This document shows, in pieces, positions 45,365 to 54,781 of a DNA stretch of 64,000 bases. Each line of letters begins with the position of its first letter. The first letter of the stretch is position 1. The stretch lies in assembly GCA_963779845.1 (NCBI GenBank), contig CAVZZV010000001.1:944396-1008395 (forward strand), written 5' to 3'. Made by a program: the position numbers and the translations under genes. Origin of the DNA: CAVZZV01 sp963779845 (lineage in GTDB: Bacteria > Bacteroidota > Bacteroidia > Bacteroidales > GCA-2748055). The notes beneath the pieces were generated by a model that ran no database searches, was not told the DNA's origin, and worked only from the letters and a program-made list of their open reading frames with translations.

Positions 45365-47503
45365 TTAATAAATAATAACTTTTCGGGTAAGATTGTTGTA
45401 TGTTCCCGACAGACGCACGAGATATACACCTGCCGGCCAGCAGGATTTCACAGGGATGTTTACGGATTCACTCACCCGATTTTGTCTGTAATATTCCTTT
45501 CCCTGCAGATCGAACAGACTCACGGAAACATCGTCATCGATCTCCGCCACATTCACATAAATGCTGTGGTTATAAGGAGAGGGATATATCTGAATACTTT
45601 CCTGTTTAACAGGTAAGTTGCTGCTAAGTACTTCCTCACTTCCAGTAAATTTTATATAATTCAGGTTGAAGGATCCCGTTTCAAATATTATTTTCAAAGC
45701 TCCGCTGCCTGAAGTTTCGGGAATAAAACCTTCAAATTCCAAATCAGTCCATTCACCGTCATTGACCTGAACAGATGAAGAGAACAGGAACAACAAACGA
45801 TCATTCAGCATAAATTTCATCTTAACGGCCTGGCCTCTTTCTCCTGAAACCCTGCAGCTAATCCGGTATCGTCCTTCCTTCACAGAATCGAGGGTATAGT
45901 TCAGCCACTCTCCGGCTTCAATATCGGAGACCATCATTCCGCCTCCTTCATCATTACAGGGATAAATATCCACATCCTCCTGATCACGATAATAGATGGA
46001 ATTTCCTGTGAATCCTGCATTTCCCGGACTTAAGTCTTTGTAAGCATTGCCTTCACCTCCGCGATCAAATTTCTCAGCCTGTATTCCCCCTGGGATCAGA
46101 TTTGCTCTTACAGGAGTACTTATCTGTCCTGTCCGGAAGAGAATGGAGTCGAGAGTATATTTGTAATTATCGACATATTGACTGTAAGCCGAATTTTCAA
46201 TCAGATTTTCATGTTCCAGGGGATCAGTGCTTTCATGATAAAATTCCTCCGGAACTCCTTTTCTCTGAATGAACCGATAATCGTTTGAACGAATGGTATA
46301 CTCGTCTTCCATGGTCACTGTCCATGAAACGAAATTTTCATTTTCAGCTTCATCTTTCAGTATGGGGACCAGGCTGTTTCCTTCATTATTTGTATTGGGA
46401 GGTATATTACACAGTTCAGTAATGGTAGGATAAAGATCTATAAGGTTCACCAATTCCGGGCTTCGTGATCCTGCTTTTGTCATGCCCGGCACTTTAATAA
46501 TCAGTGGTGTCCTGCAGGCTTCCTCCCACAGGGTAAATTTTCTGTATCGCAGTTTTTCCCCGAGATGCCAGCCATGATCTCCCCACAGAATTACTATGGT
46601 GTTGTCTTTATAAGGACTATTGTTGAGGGCATCCAGGATTACACCTACACAATCATCAGCATAATTGATACTCGCAAGATAAGCCTGTACTGCCTCCTTT
46701 TGCTTGTCATACCTGATCACATTCTGATAATCGATTGTGGGAGACATACCGGGAATGTCGTCCAGGTCGTTTTCATCAACTTCCGGAAGTTTCAGGGTAT
46801 CGGGTAAAAATTTGTTGAAATATTCCGAGGGTACGAACCACCGGAGGTGTGGCCTGAAAATTCCACATGCCAGGAAAAATGGTTTATCGAAATTTCTTTT
46901 TGTCAAAACATCGGCGGCCCATAATGCATTTCTGTAATCCGGGGTATCTTCCGGTTTCATGGAGGTAGGTCCCCAGTCGAACAAATCCGTTCCCGGAATA
47001 CCGTTATAACCTGTACCTGCAGGAGGGTTTCCGGAAGGTTTTCCGTAATCGCCGTTTACTGCCACCCATTCATCCCAGGTATCATTGCAGGTTTCGGGTG
47101 TGTGATATATTTTTCCTCTCGAAAGGCTGTAATAACCATACCGGGAAAGCCACTGTGGGAGCATCCATGCATTTTCCAGCAGGGGAGATGAACGTAAATC
47201 ATCGTAATTTCGGTAAATTCCTGTTGTGGAAGGACGGAAGCCCGACATAATAGCTGTCCGGGATGGATTGCATAAGGATGATGCACAATACGCCCTCTCG
47301 AAAACCATCCCCTCCCTTGCCAGCCTGTTCATATTAGGAGTAAGACTTTGGGAATTGCCGTCCAGAAAGCCTACCCAGTCATTCAAATCATCAATACCGA
47401 TGAAAAGCACATTATAGGATTCATCACTGACAGACTGTGCCTGAACGCTGGCCGTGAAAGCAGGTAAACATGCCACCAATGCTATATTTTTTAAATGTTT
47501 CAT
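45365..47503 (-). CDS. T9SS-secreted S1 sulfatase with CBM6-like module
   Basis: 712 residues. Signal peptide (about 1-22). Sulfatase domain (about 28-470) of the iduronate-2-sulfatase-like group, with metal site FIGIDDLNDW, formylglycine motif C-N-P-S-R (C78), RGKIYHTPE and WGDHGWHLGE. A CBM6-like beta-sandwich follows (about 480-630, IQAEKFDRGGEGNAY...GEWLNYTLDS), then a type IX sorting domain (about 640-712, QIYPSPYNHSIYVNV...PAGVYLVRLSG). It is therefore a surface or released enzyme that binds glycan while removing sulfate. Nine bases separate it from the GH20 gene upstream and from the lipoprotein downstream. Confidence 0.9.
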   Translation of the reverse strand: MKHLKNIALVACLPAFTASVQAQSVSDESYNVLFIGIDDLNDWVGFLDGNSQSLTPNMNRLAREGMVFERAYCASSLCNPSRTAIMSGFRPSTTGIYRNYDDLRSSPLLENAWMLPQWLSRYGYYSLSRGKIYHTPETCNDTWDEWVAVNGDYGKPSGNPPAGTGYNGIPGTDLFDWGPTSMKPEDTPDYRNALWAADVLTKRNFDKPFFLACGIFRPHLRWFVPSEYFNKFLPDTLKLPEVDENDLDDIPGMSPTIDYQNVIRYDKQKEAVQAYLASINYADDCVGVILDALNNSPYKDNTIVILWGDHGWHLGEKLRYRKFTLWEEACRTPLIIKVPGMTKAGSRSPELVNLIDLYPTITELCNIPPNTNNEGNSLVPILKDEAENENFVSWTVTMEDEYTIRSNDYRFIQRKGVPEEFYHESTDPLEHENLIENSAYSQYVDNYKYTLDSILFRTGQISTPVRANLIPGGIQAEKFDRGGEGNAYKDLSPGNAGFTGNSIYYRDQEDVDIYPCNDEGGGMMVSDIEAGEWLNYTLDSVKEGRYRISCRVSGERGQAVKMKFMLNDRLLFLFSSSVQVNDGEWTDLEFEGFIPETSGSGALKIIFETGSFNLNYIKFTGSEEVLSSNLPVKQESIQIYPSPYNHSIYVNVAEIDDDVSVSLFDLQGKEYYRQNRVSESVNIPVKSCWPAGVYLVRLSGTYNNLTRKVIIY

Positions 47504-47512
47504 CCGATATTT

Positions 47513-49138
47513 TTAAATATCCTCCGGATAATAATTAATATCCAGTAATTCAAAAATTTTCACATGTTCTTTTAAGCGTTCACGATAATCCTGAAAATCC
47601 ATATTTTCTCTTTCCGACCAGAGAACCTCGGAAAGGGCTGTTATGCGCGGGAAAATCATATGTTCCACACGCTTGAATGTCTGAATGTGCTCTGTCCACA
47701 CACATCCCTGACCTCCGATTATATACTTCTTTTGTGAGGTGTTTAGTTCTTCCGGTACCGGATTGTAGGAGTAGACTTTCGCAAGGCTGGTAACATGTCT
47801 TTTTGCCCAGGGTGTGGTTTCGTTTTCGGTCTGACTAAAATTAAGATAACAATGAGTATTCGGGGTCATAATAACATCATGTCCGGCCCTTGCTGCTTCA
47901 ATTCCCCCTTTTACTCCCCTCCATGACATTACGGTTGCTCCGGGGACAAGTCCGCCCTGCAGAATTTCATCCCATCCTATCATCTTCCTTCCTTTTCCCT
48001 CAAGATAAACACCTATTTTTTTCAGAAACCAGCTCTGCAGTTCTTCTTCATCTTTTAAGCCTTTTTCCCTGATAAATGCCTGAACTTCCGGACTTTCTTC
48101 CCACTGTGTCTTTATGGCTTCGTCGCCTCCGATATGAATATATTCTGAAGGAAAAAGCTCCAGAACCTCATCCAGCACATTTTCCAGGAAGACGAAGGTT
48201 TCATCAAAAGGATTGTAGATAATTGGAGATATTCCCCAGTTTCTTTTCACTTCAGGCCTGTCCCCGGTAACACCCAACGCCGGATAGGCTGCAATGGAGG
48301 CCTGGGCATGGCCGGGCATTTCAATCTCGGGAATGACCGTAATATATCTTTGCCTGGCATATTCCACCACCTCCCTGATTTCATTCTGGGTATAGAATCC
48401 TCCATACAGAGGGGATTTTTCATTTATGCTATCTTGTTCCGGATCGCCTGTAGGCCTGGGCTTACGCCAGGCTCCGATACTGGTTAGTTCCGGATACCTC
48501 CTGATTTCTATTCTCCATCCCTGATCGTCGGTTAAATGCCAGTGAAATTTATTAAACTTATATAAAGCGAGAAAATCAATGTATCTTTTCACTGAATCAA
48601 CAGGAAAAAAATGCCTTGAAACATCCAGATGCATTCCTCTCCAGGAAAATCGCGGCTGATCATGGATTTCCAGACAAGGAATACCTGTATTGTCGTTATA
48701 GTTCAGAAGGATAATTTGCTTCAATGTCTGAAGTCCGTAGAATATGCCGCTGCTCTCCGAAGCCTGAATTCGTATTCCGGATGCATTAATAACCAGATGG
48801 TAGGCTTCGTCAGGGAATTTTTCTTCTTTTGTTATTTCGAGACTGAGATATTTTTCATCAGGTTTCCGAGAGGTAATTATAGTTTTTATTCCGGTTAAAT
48901 CAGCAATTTCAGTGGAAAAAAGCTCAGCGTCCTGCTTCAGATCAGCCTGCCTGAAATATACCGGTAAAGGACGTGTTCCATTGAGGATAAAATGTCCTTT
49001 CATAATTTTCATTTCACGGGGTTCCGGAATCAGCGCAAATTCATCCTTTTGAGCCGATACAGAAAATGAAGCTGCAGCAGTCAGAATAACTACTGCAGCC
49101 ATATTCACATATATTTTCCTCCAGGTCTTTCCTGACAT
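47513..49138 (-). CDS. GH20 beta-N-acetylhexosaminidase
   Basis: 541 residues from ATG 49138, which follows the sulfatase stop by one base (TAA-T-ATG); an upstream TTG start would run into the neighbouring gene. Signal peptide (about 12-29), GH20b N-terminal domain (about 33-155), and the catalytic barrel with the hallmark HIGGDEA (D339-E340, polarising Asp and acid Glu) plus KFNKFHWHLTDDQGWRIEI and VIPEIEMPGHAQA. It releases terminal beta-linked GlcNAc or GalNAc. With the amino-sugar module at 60-64 kb, this points to a hexosamine-containing substrate. Confidence 0.94.
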   Translation of the reverse strand: MSGKTWRKIYVNMAAVVILTAAASFSVSAQKDEFALIPEPREMKIMKGHFILNGTRPLPVYFRQADLKQDAELFSTEIADLTGIKTIITSRKPDEKYLSLEITKEEKFPDEAYHLVINASGIRIQASESSGIFYGLQTLKQIILLNYNDNTGIPCLEIHDQPRFSWRGMHLDVSRHFFPVDSVKRYIDFLALYKFNKFHWHLTDDQGWRIEIRRYPELTSIGAWRKPRPTGDPEQDSINEKSPLYGGFYTQNEIREVVEYARQRYITVIPEIEMPGHAQASIAAYPALGVTGDRPEVKRNWGISPIIYNPFDETFVFLENVLDEVLELFPSEYIHIGGDEAIKTQWEESPEVQAFIREKGLKDEEELQSWFLKKIGVYLEGKGRKMIGWDEILQGGLVPGATVMSWRGVKGGIEAARAGHDVIMTPNTHCYLNFSQTENETTPWAKRHVTSLAKVYSYNPVPEELNTSQKKYIIGGQGCVWTEHIQTFKRVEHMIFPRITALSEVLWSERENMDFQDYRERLKEHVKIFELLDINYYPEDI

Positions 49139-49139
49139 A

Positions 49140-50780
49140 TTAATCCTCATTTGATAAAGCATAATCCAACCAGGAGACGGCAGGATCATAATCCGGATTT
49201 TCCGGCATCATCTGTGCATCCACGCTGGTTCTCCAGCTATGCAGCATCTCCTTCAGTTCATTAACTTTCTCCGGATTTTCTTCCGCAATATTATTTTGTT
49301 CCGAGGGATCTTCTTTCAGGTTGAACAGCTGAACATGGAAATTTTCATAATACTCAATCAGCTTATAATCACCATAACGTACCACTCCGCAGGGACTTTG
49401 CTGTCCGTGGTTACTGTAGTGGGGAAAGTGCCAGAAAAGTGCCCTGTCTTCAAGTGTATTTCCTCCCATAACCAATGGGACAAGACTTTTTCCGTCCAGA
49501 ACAAGTTCCCCGGAATTATAGGGTATCCCTGTCATCTCAAGAATAGTCGGATAAAAGTCCACGCTGATAACAGGTACGTCACAAACTGTGCCCGATTCTC
49601 CTTTTCCGGGCCAGTTGATGATAAGCGGTTCTCTGATGCCTCCTTCATAAAACCAGCCTTTTGCGCCGCGAAGAGGAAGGTTTGAAGTAGAGAAAGCTTT
49701 ATTCAGGGCTTTTTTGGTATCCTTAATTTTCCTTGTGGGATTCCCGAAATTCGCTGCCGACATACCTCCGTTATCGGAGAAGAAAATAATAATGGTATTA
49801 TCCTCAATTCCCAGTTCCCGGAGCTTTTCCCTGATACGTCCCACACTCTCATCGACCGCTTCTACCATACCGGCAAATTCTGAATTATCCTGTTTCTGTT
49901 TAACCTTCACTGTTCTGTGAGGTAATAAGCGGAAAGGTTTGTATGCTTCCTTTTCGATCATTTCATTCAGAGTTTCCCGGGAAAGAGGATCGTCCATATC
50001 GGGGTTTCCCTCGAGAATAAAATCAGGACCCTCTTTTTCAGGACGCTCCGCCAGGATATTTTCGTATTTATCCACCAGGTCGGGCCTTCCCATTATAGGA
50101 TCATGAACTGCAAAATGAGCCAGATAGAGGAAGAAAGGCTTATCCTTGTTTTGTTCAATATACTGCATTGCTTCTTCGGTAAGCCTGTCTGTCAGATATT
50201 CTCCGTCGGGACCACCTTCCAGCCCGTCCATATGATAGGGGGAGAAATAGCCTTGTGCCGGCCAGCCTTTATTCCAATGTGGAAGGTGCATGTCGAAACC
50301 CTGCCTTGCAGTGGATGCGGAATCTTCTCCCAGATGCCATTTTCCAAAAATGGCTGTACTGTAGCCATTTTCTTTAAGGATTTCCGGTAGGGTGGTTATA
50401 TCATAGGGAAGGTGCTGATTAATTTCCGGATTTTTAAGTTTTTGAAAAGGGAAGTCTTTTCTTCCCGGCAACCAGTCGGTCATATGCACCCTGGCAGGAT
50501 ATTTTCCCGTGATAATACTGGCTCTTGTGGGTGAACATACGGAACATGCGGCATAGGCCTGGGTAAATTTTACCGATTCGGAGGCCAGTTTATCAATGTT
50601 CGGGGTTTCATATAATTCACTTCCGTAGCTTCCCACATCACTGTAGCCCAAATCGTCTATCAGTATGAAAACAATGTTGGGTTTTTGTTCCCCGTCCTGG
50701 TTTCCTGCCTGCTGACAGGAGGGTGAAAGGGAAGTTAATCCGATTCCAAGGCTGAGATTTATTAAATTTCTGTTCATCAT
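49140..50780 (-). CDS. S1-family sulfatase, probable lipoprotein
   Basis: 546 residues with a short signal and probable lipobox (LSPSC, C22). Sulfatase domain with metal site ILIDDLGYSD, formylglycine motif C-S-P-T-R (C82), FGKWHLGED and FFSDNGGMSA, and a C-terminal subdomain from about 425. It resembles arylsulfatase/N-acetylhexosamine sulfatase-type S1 members, but the subfamily is not assigned. It directly follows the ribokinase remnant and precedes GH20; pairing with a hexosaminidase suggests desulfation of amino sugars (inference). Confidence 0.92.
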   Translation of the reverse strand: MMNRNLINLSLGIGLTSLSPSCQQAGNQDGEQKPNIVFILIDDLGYSDVGSYGSELYETPNIDKLASESVKFTQAYAACSVCSPTRASIITGKYPARVHMTDWLPGRKDFPFQKLKNPEINQHLPYDITTLPEILKENGYSTAIFGKWHLGEDSASTARQGFDMHLPHWNKGWPAQGYFSPYHMDGLEGGPDGEYLTDRLTEEAMQYIEQNKDKPFFLYLAHFAVHDPIMGRPDLVDKYENILAERPEKEGPDFILEGNPDMDDPLSRETLNEMIEKEAYKPFRLLPHRTVKVKQKQDNSEFAGMVEAVDESVGRIREKLRELGIEDNTIIIFFSDNGGMSAANFGNPTRKIKDTKKALNKAFSTSNLPLRGAKGWFYEGGIREPLIINWPGKGESGTVCDVPVISVDFYPTILEMTGIPYNSGELVLDGKSLVPLVMGGNTLEDRALFWHFPHYSNHGQQSPCGVVRYGDYKLIEYYENFHVQLFNLKEDPSEQNNIAEENPEKVNELKEMLHSWRTSVDAQMMPENPDYDPAVSWLDYALSNED

Positions 50781-50781
50781 G

Positions 50782-51075
50782 TCATTTAATTTTTGAATAC
50801 ATCTTTTTTACTTCCTCCATGAATGGGATCGAAGGAGAGGCTCCAAGACGAGTAACTGAAATGGAAGCCGCATCATTGGCAATCTTAACGGCTTCTGAAA
50901 GAGGACTCCCCCCGGCCATTGCCACAGCCAGATATCCATTGAAGGTGTCGCCAGCGGCAGTGGTATCTTTGTCCACTACTTCATTTCCCTTGAAAAATGC
51001 CTGAGTTCACCATTACTAAGGTTGGTCCTTCACGATTTTAACATGTGAGATATCTATACGCGATTTTATATCCAT
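50782..51075 (-). pseudogene. Ribokinase (PfkB family) remnant with internal deletion
   Basis: From ATG 51075 the sequence reads MDIKSRIDISHVKIVKDQP, which matches the ribokinase segment IDxSHIKI near residues 70-90. In the next frame come TLVMVNSGIF and then KGNEVVDKDTTAAGDTFNGYLAVAMAGG...SPSIPFMEEVKKMYSKIK, the PfkB C-terminal signature and tail. The N-terminal quarter and about 130 central residues are missing, and at least two frame changes are present, one in the T5 run near 50997. It follows the sugar permease gene by seven bases, as a functional ribokinase would. The intact tail still contains the catalytic-Asp signature DTTAAGDTF. Confidence 0.8.
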
Positions 51076-51082
51076 CTGATTA

Positions 51083-52084
51083 TCAGTATATTTTTGAAAT
51101 AATGATTAATGATAATCCCAGAAGGTAAAACAGGAACATGGCAAACAGAAAAGCTGAAACATTTTTCACACCTTTGAATTCCTTCCAGATAAATACTCCC
51201 CATAATGCAGCAATCAGAGTAGCTCCCTGTCCGAGTCCATAGGAAATAGCAAAGCCAGCCTGGCCCGATGCAATGATATTGAGGGTCATACCAAGACTCC
51301 AGATAACGCCTCCCAGCATGCCTACCATGTGAAGTCTGAAATTTCCCCTGGTGAAATAGTCCCGGTAAGTAACCTTTTCGCCTGTAGGTGGCCAGTACAT
51401 CAGGATTGAATTCCAAACGAAATTCGAGATAAGAAGTCCGACTGAAAAAACCACTGAGGCCGTGTAGGGAGTGAATTTACCTGCTTCAGGCATGCTGAAG
51501 TCCCTGATCATGGAATCGGCTACAAAGCGGTAGAAGAATCCCATAAGAATACCGGCAAGAATCGAAATACCAATTCCTTTAAAAGTAGTTTTTCCTTCGC
51601 TTGAAGATTTTTTTCTGTAAGCTAAAGCATCGAGAATAATTGCAACGGTGACCAAGCCTACTCCGGCAAATAATATCACTGGATTACCAAGGGGTTCTGC
51701 CATGTAATTTGAGATGACACCCAGGACCAGTGCCAGACCAATCCCTATGGGAAAAGCAACCGCCATTCCTGCCATGTCTATGGCCACTACCAGCAGGATG
51801 TTAGCAATATTGAAAATGACACCCCCAATGAGTGCGTTTCCGAAACTTGAGCCGGAACCCTGCATCAGATCAGGTATAAAACTTCTTCCTTCACTGCCGT
51901 TACTGCCCATGGTAAAAGCGAGAATCAGAGAAAGAATAAGCACGCCAATGGCGTAATCCCAGTAAAATAATTGGAACGACCATTGTTTTGAGGCTAATTT
52001 CTGGGTATTTGCCCAGGATCCCCAGCATAGCATTGTTATGATACAGAGAACAACAGCCCAGGGATATGAATCTACTGTAAACAT
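51083..52084 (-). CDS. GRP/DMT-family sugar permease (RbsU/RusT-like)
   Basis: 333-residue inner-membrane protein with about ten hydrophobic helices in two repeated halves. The first is CIITMLCWGSWANTQKLASKQWSFQLFYWDYAIG. The resemblance is to the glucose/ribose porter (GRP) branch of the DMT superfamily, which includes GlcU and RbsU and the transporter found in Bacteroides ribose loci. Adjacent ribokinase remains support a pentose substrate (inference). RhaT-type rhamnose transport is an alternative, given the divergent GH78 gene. First gene of the operon running to 43772. A LacI-type operator lies about 28 bases upstream. Confidence 0.82.
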   Translation of the reverse strand: MFTVDSYPWAVVLCIITMLCWGSWANTQKLASKQWSFQLFYWDYAIGVLILSLILAFTMGSNGSEGRSFIPDLMQGSGSSFGNALIGGVIFNIANILLVVAIDMAGMAVAFPIGIGLALVLGVISNYMAEPLGNPVILFAGVGLVTVAIILDALAYRKKSSSEGKTTFKGIGISILAGILMGFFYRFVADSMIRDFSMPEAGKFTPYTASVVFSVGLLISNFVWNSILMYWPPTGEKVTYRDYFTRGNFRLHMVGMLGGVIWSLGMTLNIIASGQAGFAISYGLGQGATLIAALWGVFIWKEFKGVKNVSAFLFAMFLFYLLGLSLIIISKIY

Positions 52085-52111
52085 GATTATAAGTTTATAG
52101 GTTAAAATGCT

Positions 52112-52121
52112 CTAACGTTTG
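52112..52121. promoter_or_regulatory. Putative LacI operator variant (CTAACGTTTG)
   Basis: One mismatch from CAAACGTTTG, followed by TGCAAGTAAATAAAAAAA. The 26 bases from AACGTTTG onward are the same as at the ribokinase promoter (58548). It lies in the 261-base divergent region between the permease (minus) and the rhamnosidase (plus) and could act on both. Confidence 0.6.
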
Positions 52122-52345
52122 TGCAAGTAAATAAAAAAAAATCAAATTTCCGCTAACTGCTTCGGAAATTTTGCATATTTTCATAAATTTGAGGGTTTTA
52201 TAGACGGGCATCTTTGATATTATTGCTGTTGTGGAGTGATTATAAGTTTGTTTTATATGCGGTACTTAACTTTCCGCCATCGAATGCTTATTACGAATCC
52301 TGAAATGACCCGAAATAATCCTTATTCAATGCCCAAAAAAATTAT

Positions 52346-54775
52346 ATGAAATTAAGTTATCTAATTTTTGTTTTGTTTTTATGTTCTTCCTGCAGTTTTA
52401 AAACTGACGATGAAAATATGGCATTCCGGCCAGAGGCAGAATGGATAGCCTTTGAAATTCTTCCCGACAGTATGAAGATCATTCCAGGAGTGCATGGCAG
52501 GGGAAATCATCTTGGAGAAAAGGGTATCAAACCTGCCATAATTCCTTTGATCAGGAAAGAATTCACCTCCGACGAAGAGATTGCCTCGGCAAAGATTAAT
52601 ATCTGCGGACTTGGTCATTACCTGCTGTTTATTAACGGAAAGAAAATCGGGGATCGTTTTCTCAGTCCCGGATGGAGCCTTTACCAGAAAAAATATTTTT
52701 ATAATTCATATGATGTTACTGCCCAATTGCACAGGGGTGAAAATGTAATCGGCGCCATGGCAGGTACGGGCTTCTACTATATCAGCAGGGAACGCTACCG
52801 TAAACTTGTCATTGCTTATGGCTATCCGCAGTTGATTTTTGATCTTGCCATTAGTTATAAGGATGGCAGTAGCAGGCATATTGTTTCAGACCGGAATTGC
52901 AGAATATCGCCTTCTCCTATTACCTTTAGCAGTATTTACGGCGGTGAGGACTATGATGCAAGATTGGAACAAAGTGGCTGGAATGCACCGGGATTTGATG
53001 ACAGCAAATGGTATATTCCGGTGATAGTTAAGGACTCAATTAATAAACTGGAGGAAGAAGAAGATTTCCCGGTCAAAGTTATGCAGGAATTTGAAACAGA
53101 GAAGATCCAGAGTTCAGAAACCGGCAGAACAATTTATGATTTCGGGCAAAATGCTTCAGGAATAATTAGAATCCGTGTAAAAGGTAACCGGGGATCTGAA
53201 GTAATCATCCGTCCTGCTGAACTTCTGGATGAAAAAGGAAACATTACTCAGCGTAGCAGTGGCGGGCCTTACGAACTTCATTATATACTTTCCGGAAACG
53301 GCATGGAAGAATGGCAGCCTTCCTTCAGCTACTATGGTTTCCGGTATGCGGATATTGAGCTTAAGGAAGCTGATACCCTTCAACAAAAAACCGATATTTT
53401 AAAGGTGGATATGCTTCACACCCGGAATTCCGCTCCTGTTGTAGGTTCTTTTGAATGTTCCGACACATTGCTAAACCGGATATTTGATCTTATAAACTGG
53501 GGGATAAAAAGCAATATGGCCAGTGTAGCCACCGACTGTCCACACCGTGAAAAGCTTGGATGGCTGGAACAAACATACCTTATTGGACCTTCCATGCATT
53601 ATAATTATGACATTCACAGTTTATACCGGAAAATAGTGGATGACATGATGGATTCCCAACTCGAAAACGGACTGGTTCCGGATATTGCCCCGGAATACGT
53701 ACATTTTAAGGATGGTTTTCGCGATTCACCCGAATGGGGAAGTGCAAGCCTTATCATTCCATGGCAGTTGTACATATGGTATGGGGATGAGGAAGTATTA
53801 CAACATGCCTGGCCGATGATGAAAAAATATGTTGATTATCTGGGTATGAAATCAGAAAATTATTTGCTGAATTACGGGCTTGGGGACTGGTATGACCTGG
53901 GACCGGAACCCCCCGGAATCTCCCAGCTGACCCCGGTTGCATTAACAGCAAGTTCCATATTTTACTATGATTTGGCCATTATTGCCCGGGTAGCTGAAAA
54001 GCTCGGATTTAAGGAAGAGCTAAAGAATTATACGGAACTTTCGGGAAAAGTAAAAAAAGCATTTCTCGAAAAATTTTATGATCCAACCACAGGTGCATGT
54101 GCTACCGGAAGCCAGACTTCCTACGCCATGGCCTTATATACGGGCCTGATTCCCCTGGAGGACAGGCTGAAGGTTCTGGAAAATCTCGTAGATTCCATTC
54201 AGGCAAATGATTATGCACTTACCTCCGGAGATATCGGTTATCATTTTCTGGTGAGGGTATTGAGTCAATATGGCCGTTCCGATGTTTTATACCGGATGAA
54301 TAACCGGGTTGATCGTCCCGGATATGGATACCAGCTGGTTAAGGGAGCCACAGCACTGACAGAAAGCTGGAAAGCCCTTCCCACATCCTCCAATAATCAC
54401 ATGATGCTGGGTCATCTGATGGAATGGTTCTATAGCGGCCCCGGGGGGATTTATCAGGATCCTTCCTCCCCTGCCTACAGAAATATTATTATTGCTCCCA
54501 AACCGGTAGGAAATATGAAATGGGTAAAATGCAGCTTCCAAGCACCGGGAGGACTTATTTCTACCGATTGGGAGATCGTGAATGATACTTTCAGGCTGAG
54601 GCTGGAAATCCCGGAAAAAAGCAGTGCCAAATTAATCCTACCGGATGATTTTCCGGTGCTTGTGAGAATTTATAATCAGGAAAAGGAAAAGGAATTTAAA
54701 ATCAAAAATGCTGCTGGAGAAGTAAGCCTGGATGCAGGACGCTATCTCATTGAAGCGGGGCGAAAAAAACGGTAA
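52346..54775 (+). CDS. GH78 alpha-L-rhamnosidase lipoprotein
   Basis: 809 residues with a lipoprotein signal (FLCSSC, C16). N-terminal carbohydrate-binding-like domains (about 60-240, LIRKEFTSDEEIASAKINICGLGHYLLFINGKKIGD), a beta domain (about 245-360), and an (alpha/alpha)6 catalytic barrel (about 365-705) with the GH78 signature DCPHREKLGW (D397, E402). A C-terminal beta-sandwich completes it (about 710-805). It releases terminal alpha-L-rhamnose. It is the only plus-strand gene of the locus and ends six bases before the convergent esterase gene. Confidence 0.9.
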   Translation: MKLSYLIFVLFLCSSCSFKTDDENMAFRPEAEWIAFEILPDSMKIIPGVHGRGNHLGEKGIKPAIIPLIRKEFTSDEEIASAKINICGLGHYLLFINGKKIGDRFLSPGWSLYQKKYFYNSYDVTAQLHRGENVIGAMAGTGFYYISRERYRKLVIAYGYPQLIFDLAISYKDGSSRHIVSDRNCRISPSPITFSSIYGGEDYDARLEQSGWNAPGFDDSKWYIPVIVKDSINKLEEEEDFPVKVMQEFETEKIQSSETGRTIYDFGQNASGIIRIRVKGNRGSEVIIRPAELLDEKGNITQRSSGGPYELHYILSGNGMEEWQPSFSYYGFRYADIELKEADTLQQKTDILKVDMLHTRNSAPVVGSFECSDTLLNRIFDLINWGIKSNMASVATDCPHREKLGWLEQTYLIGPSMHYNYDIHSLYRKIVDDMMDSQLENGLVPDIAPEYVHFKDGFRDSPEWGSASLIIPWQLYIWYGDEEVLQHAWPMMKKYVDYLGMKSENYLLNYGLGDWYDLGPEPPGISQLTPVALTASSIFYYDLAIIARVAEKLGFKEELKNYTELSGKVKKAFLEKFYDPTTGACATGSQTSYAMALYTGLIPLEDRLKVLENLVDSIQANDYALTSGDIGYHFLVRVLSQYGRSDVLYRMNNRVDRPGYGYQLVKGATALTESWKALPTSSNNHMMLGHLMEWFYSGPGGIYQDPSSPAYRNIIIAPKPVGNMKWVKCSFQAPGGLISTDWEIVNDTFRLRLEIPEKSSAKLILPDDFPVLVRIYNQEKEKEFKIKNAAGEVSLDAGRYLIEAGRKKR

Positions 54776-54781
54776 AAAGGC

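Noticed and set aside
51083..52084. Rhamnose-proton symporter RhaT
   Set aside because: The divergent GH78 gene is suggestive, but length, helix wording and the adjacent ribokinase fit the GRP/RbsU branch better; kept only as an alternative.
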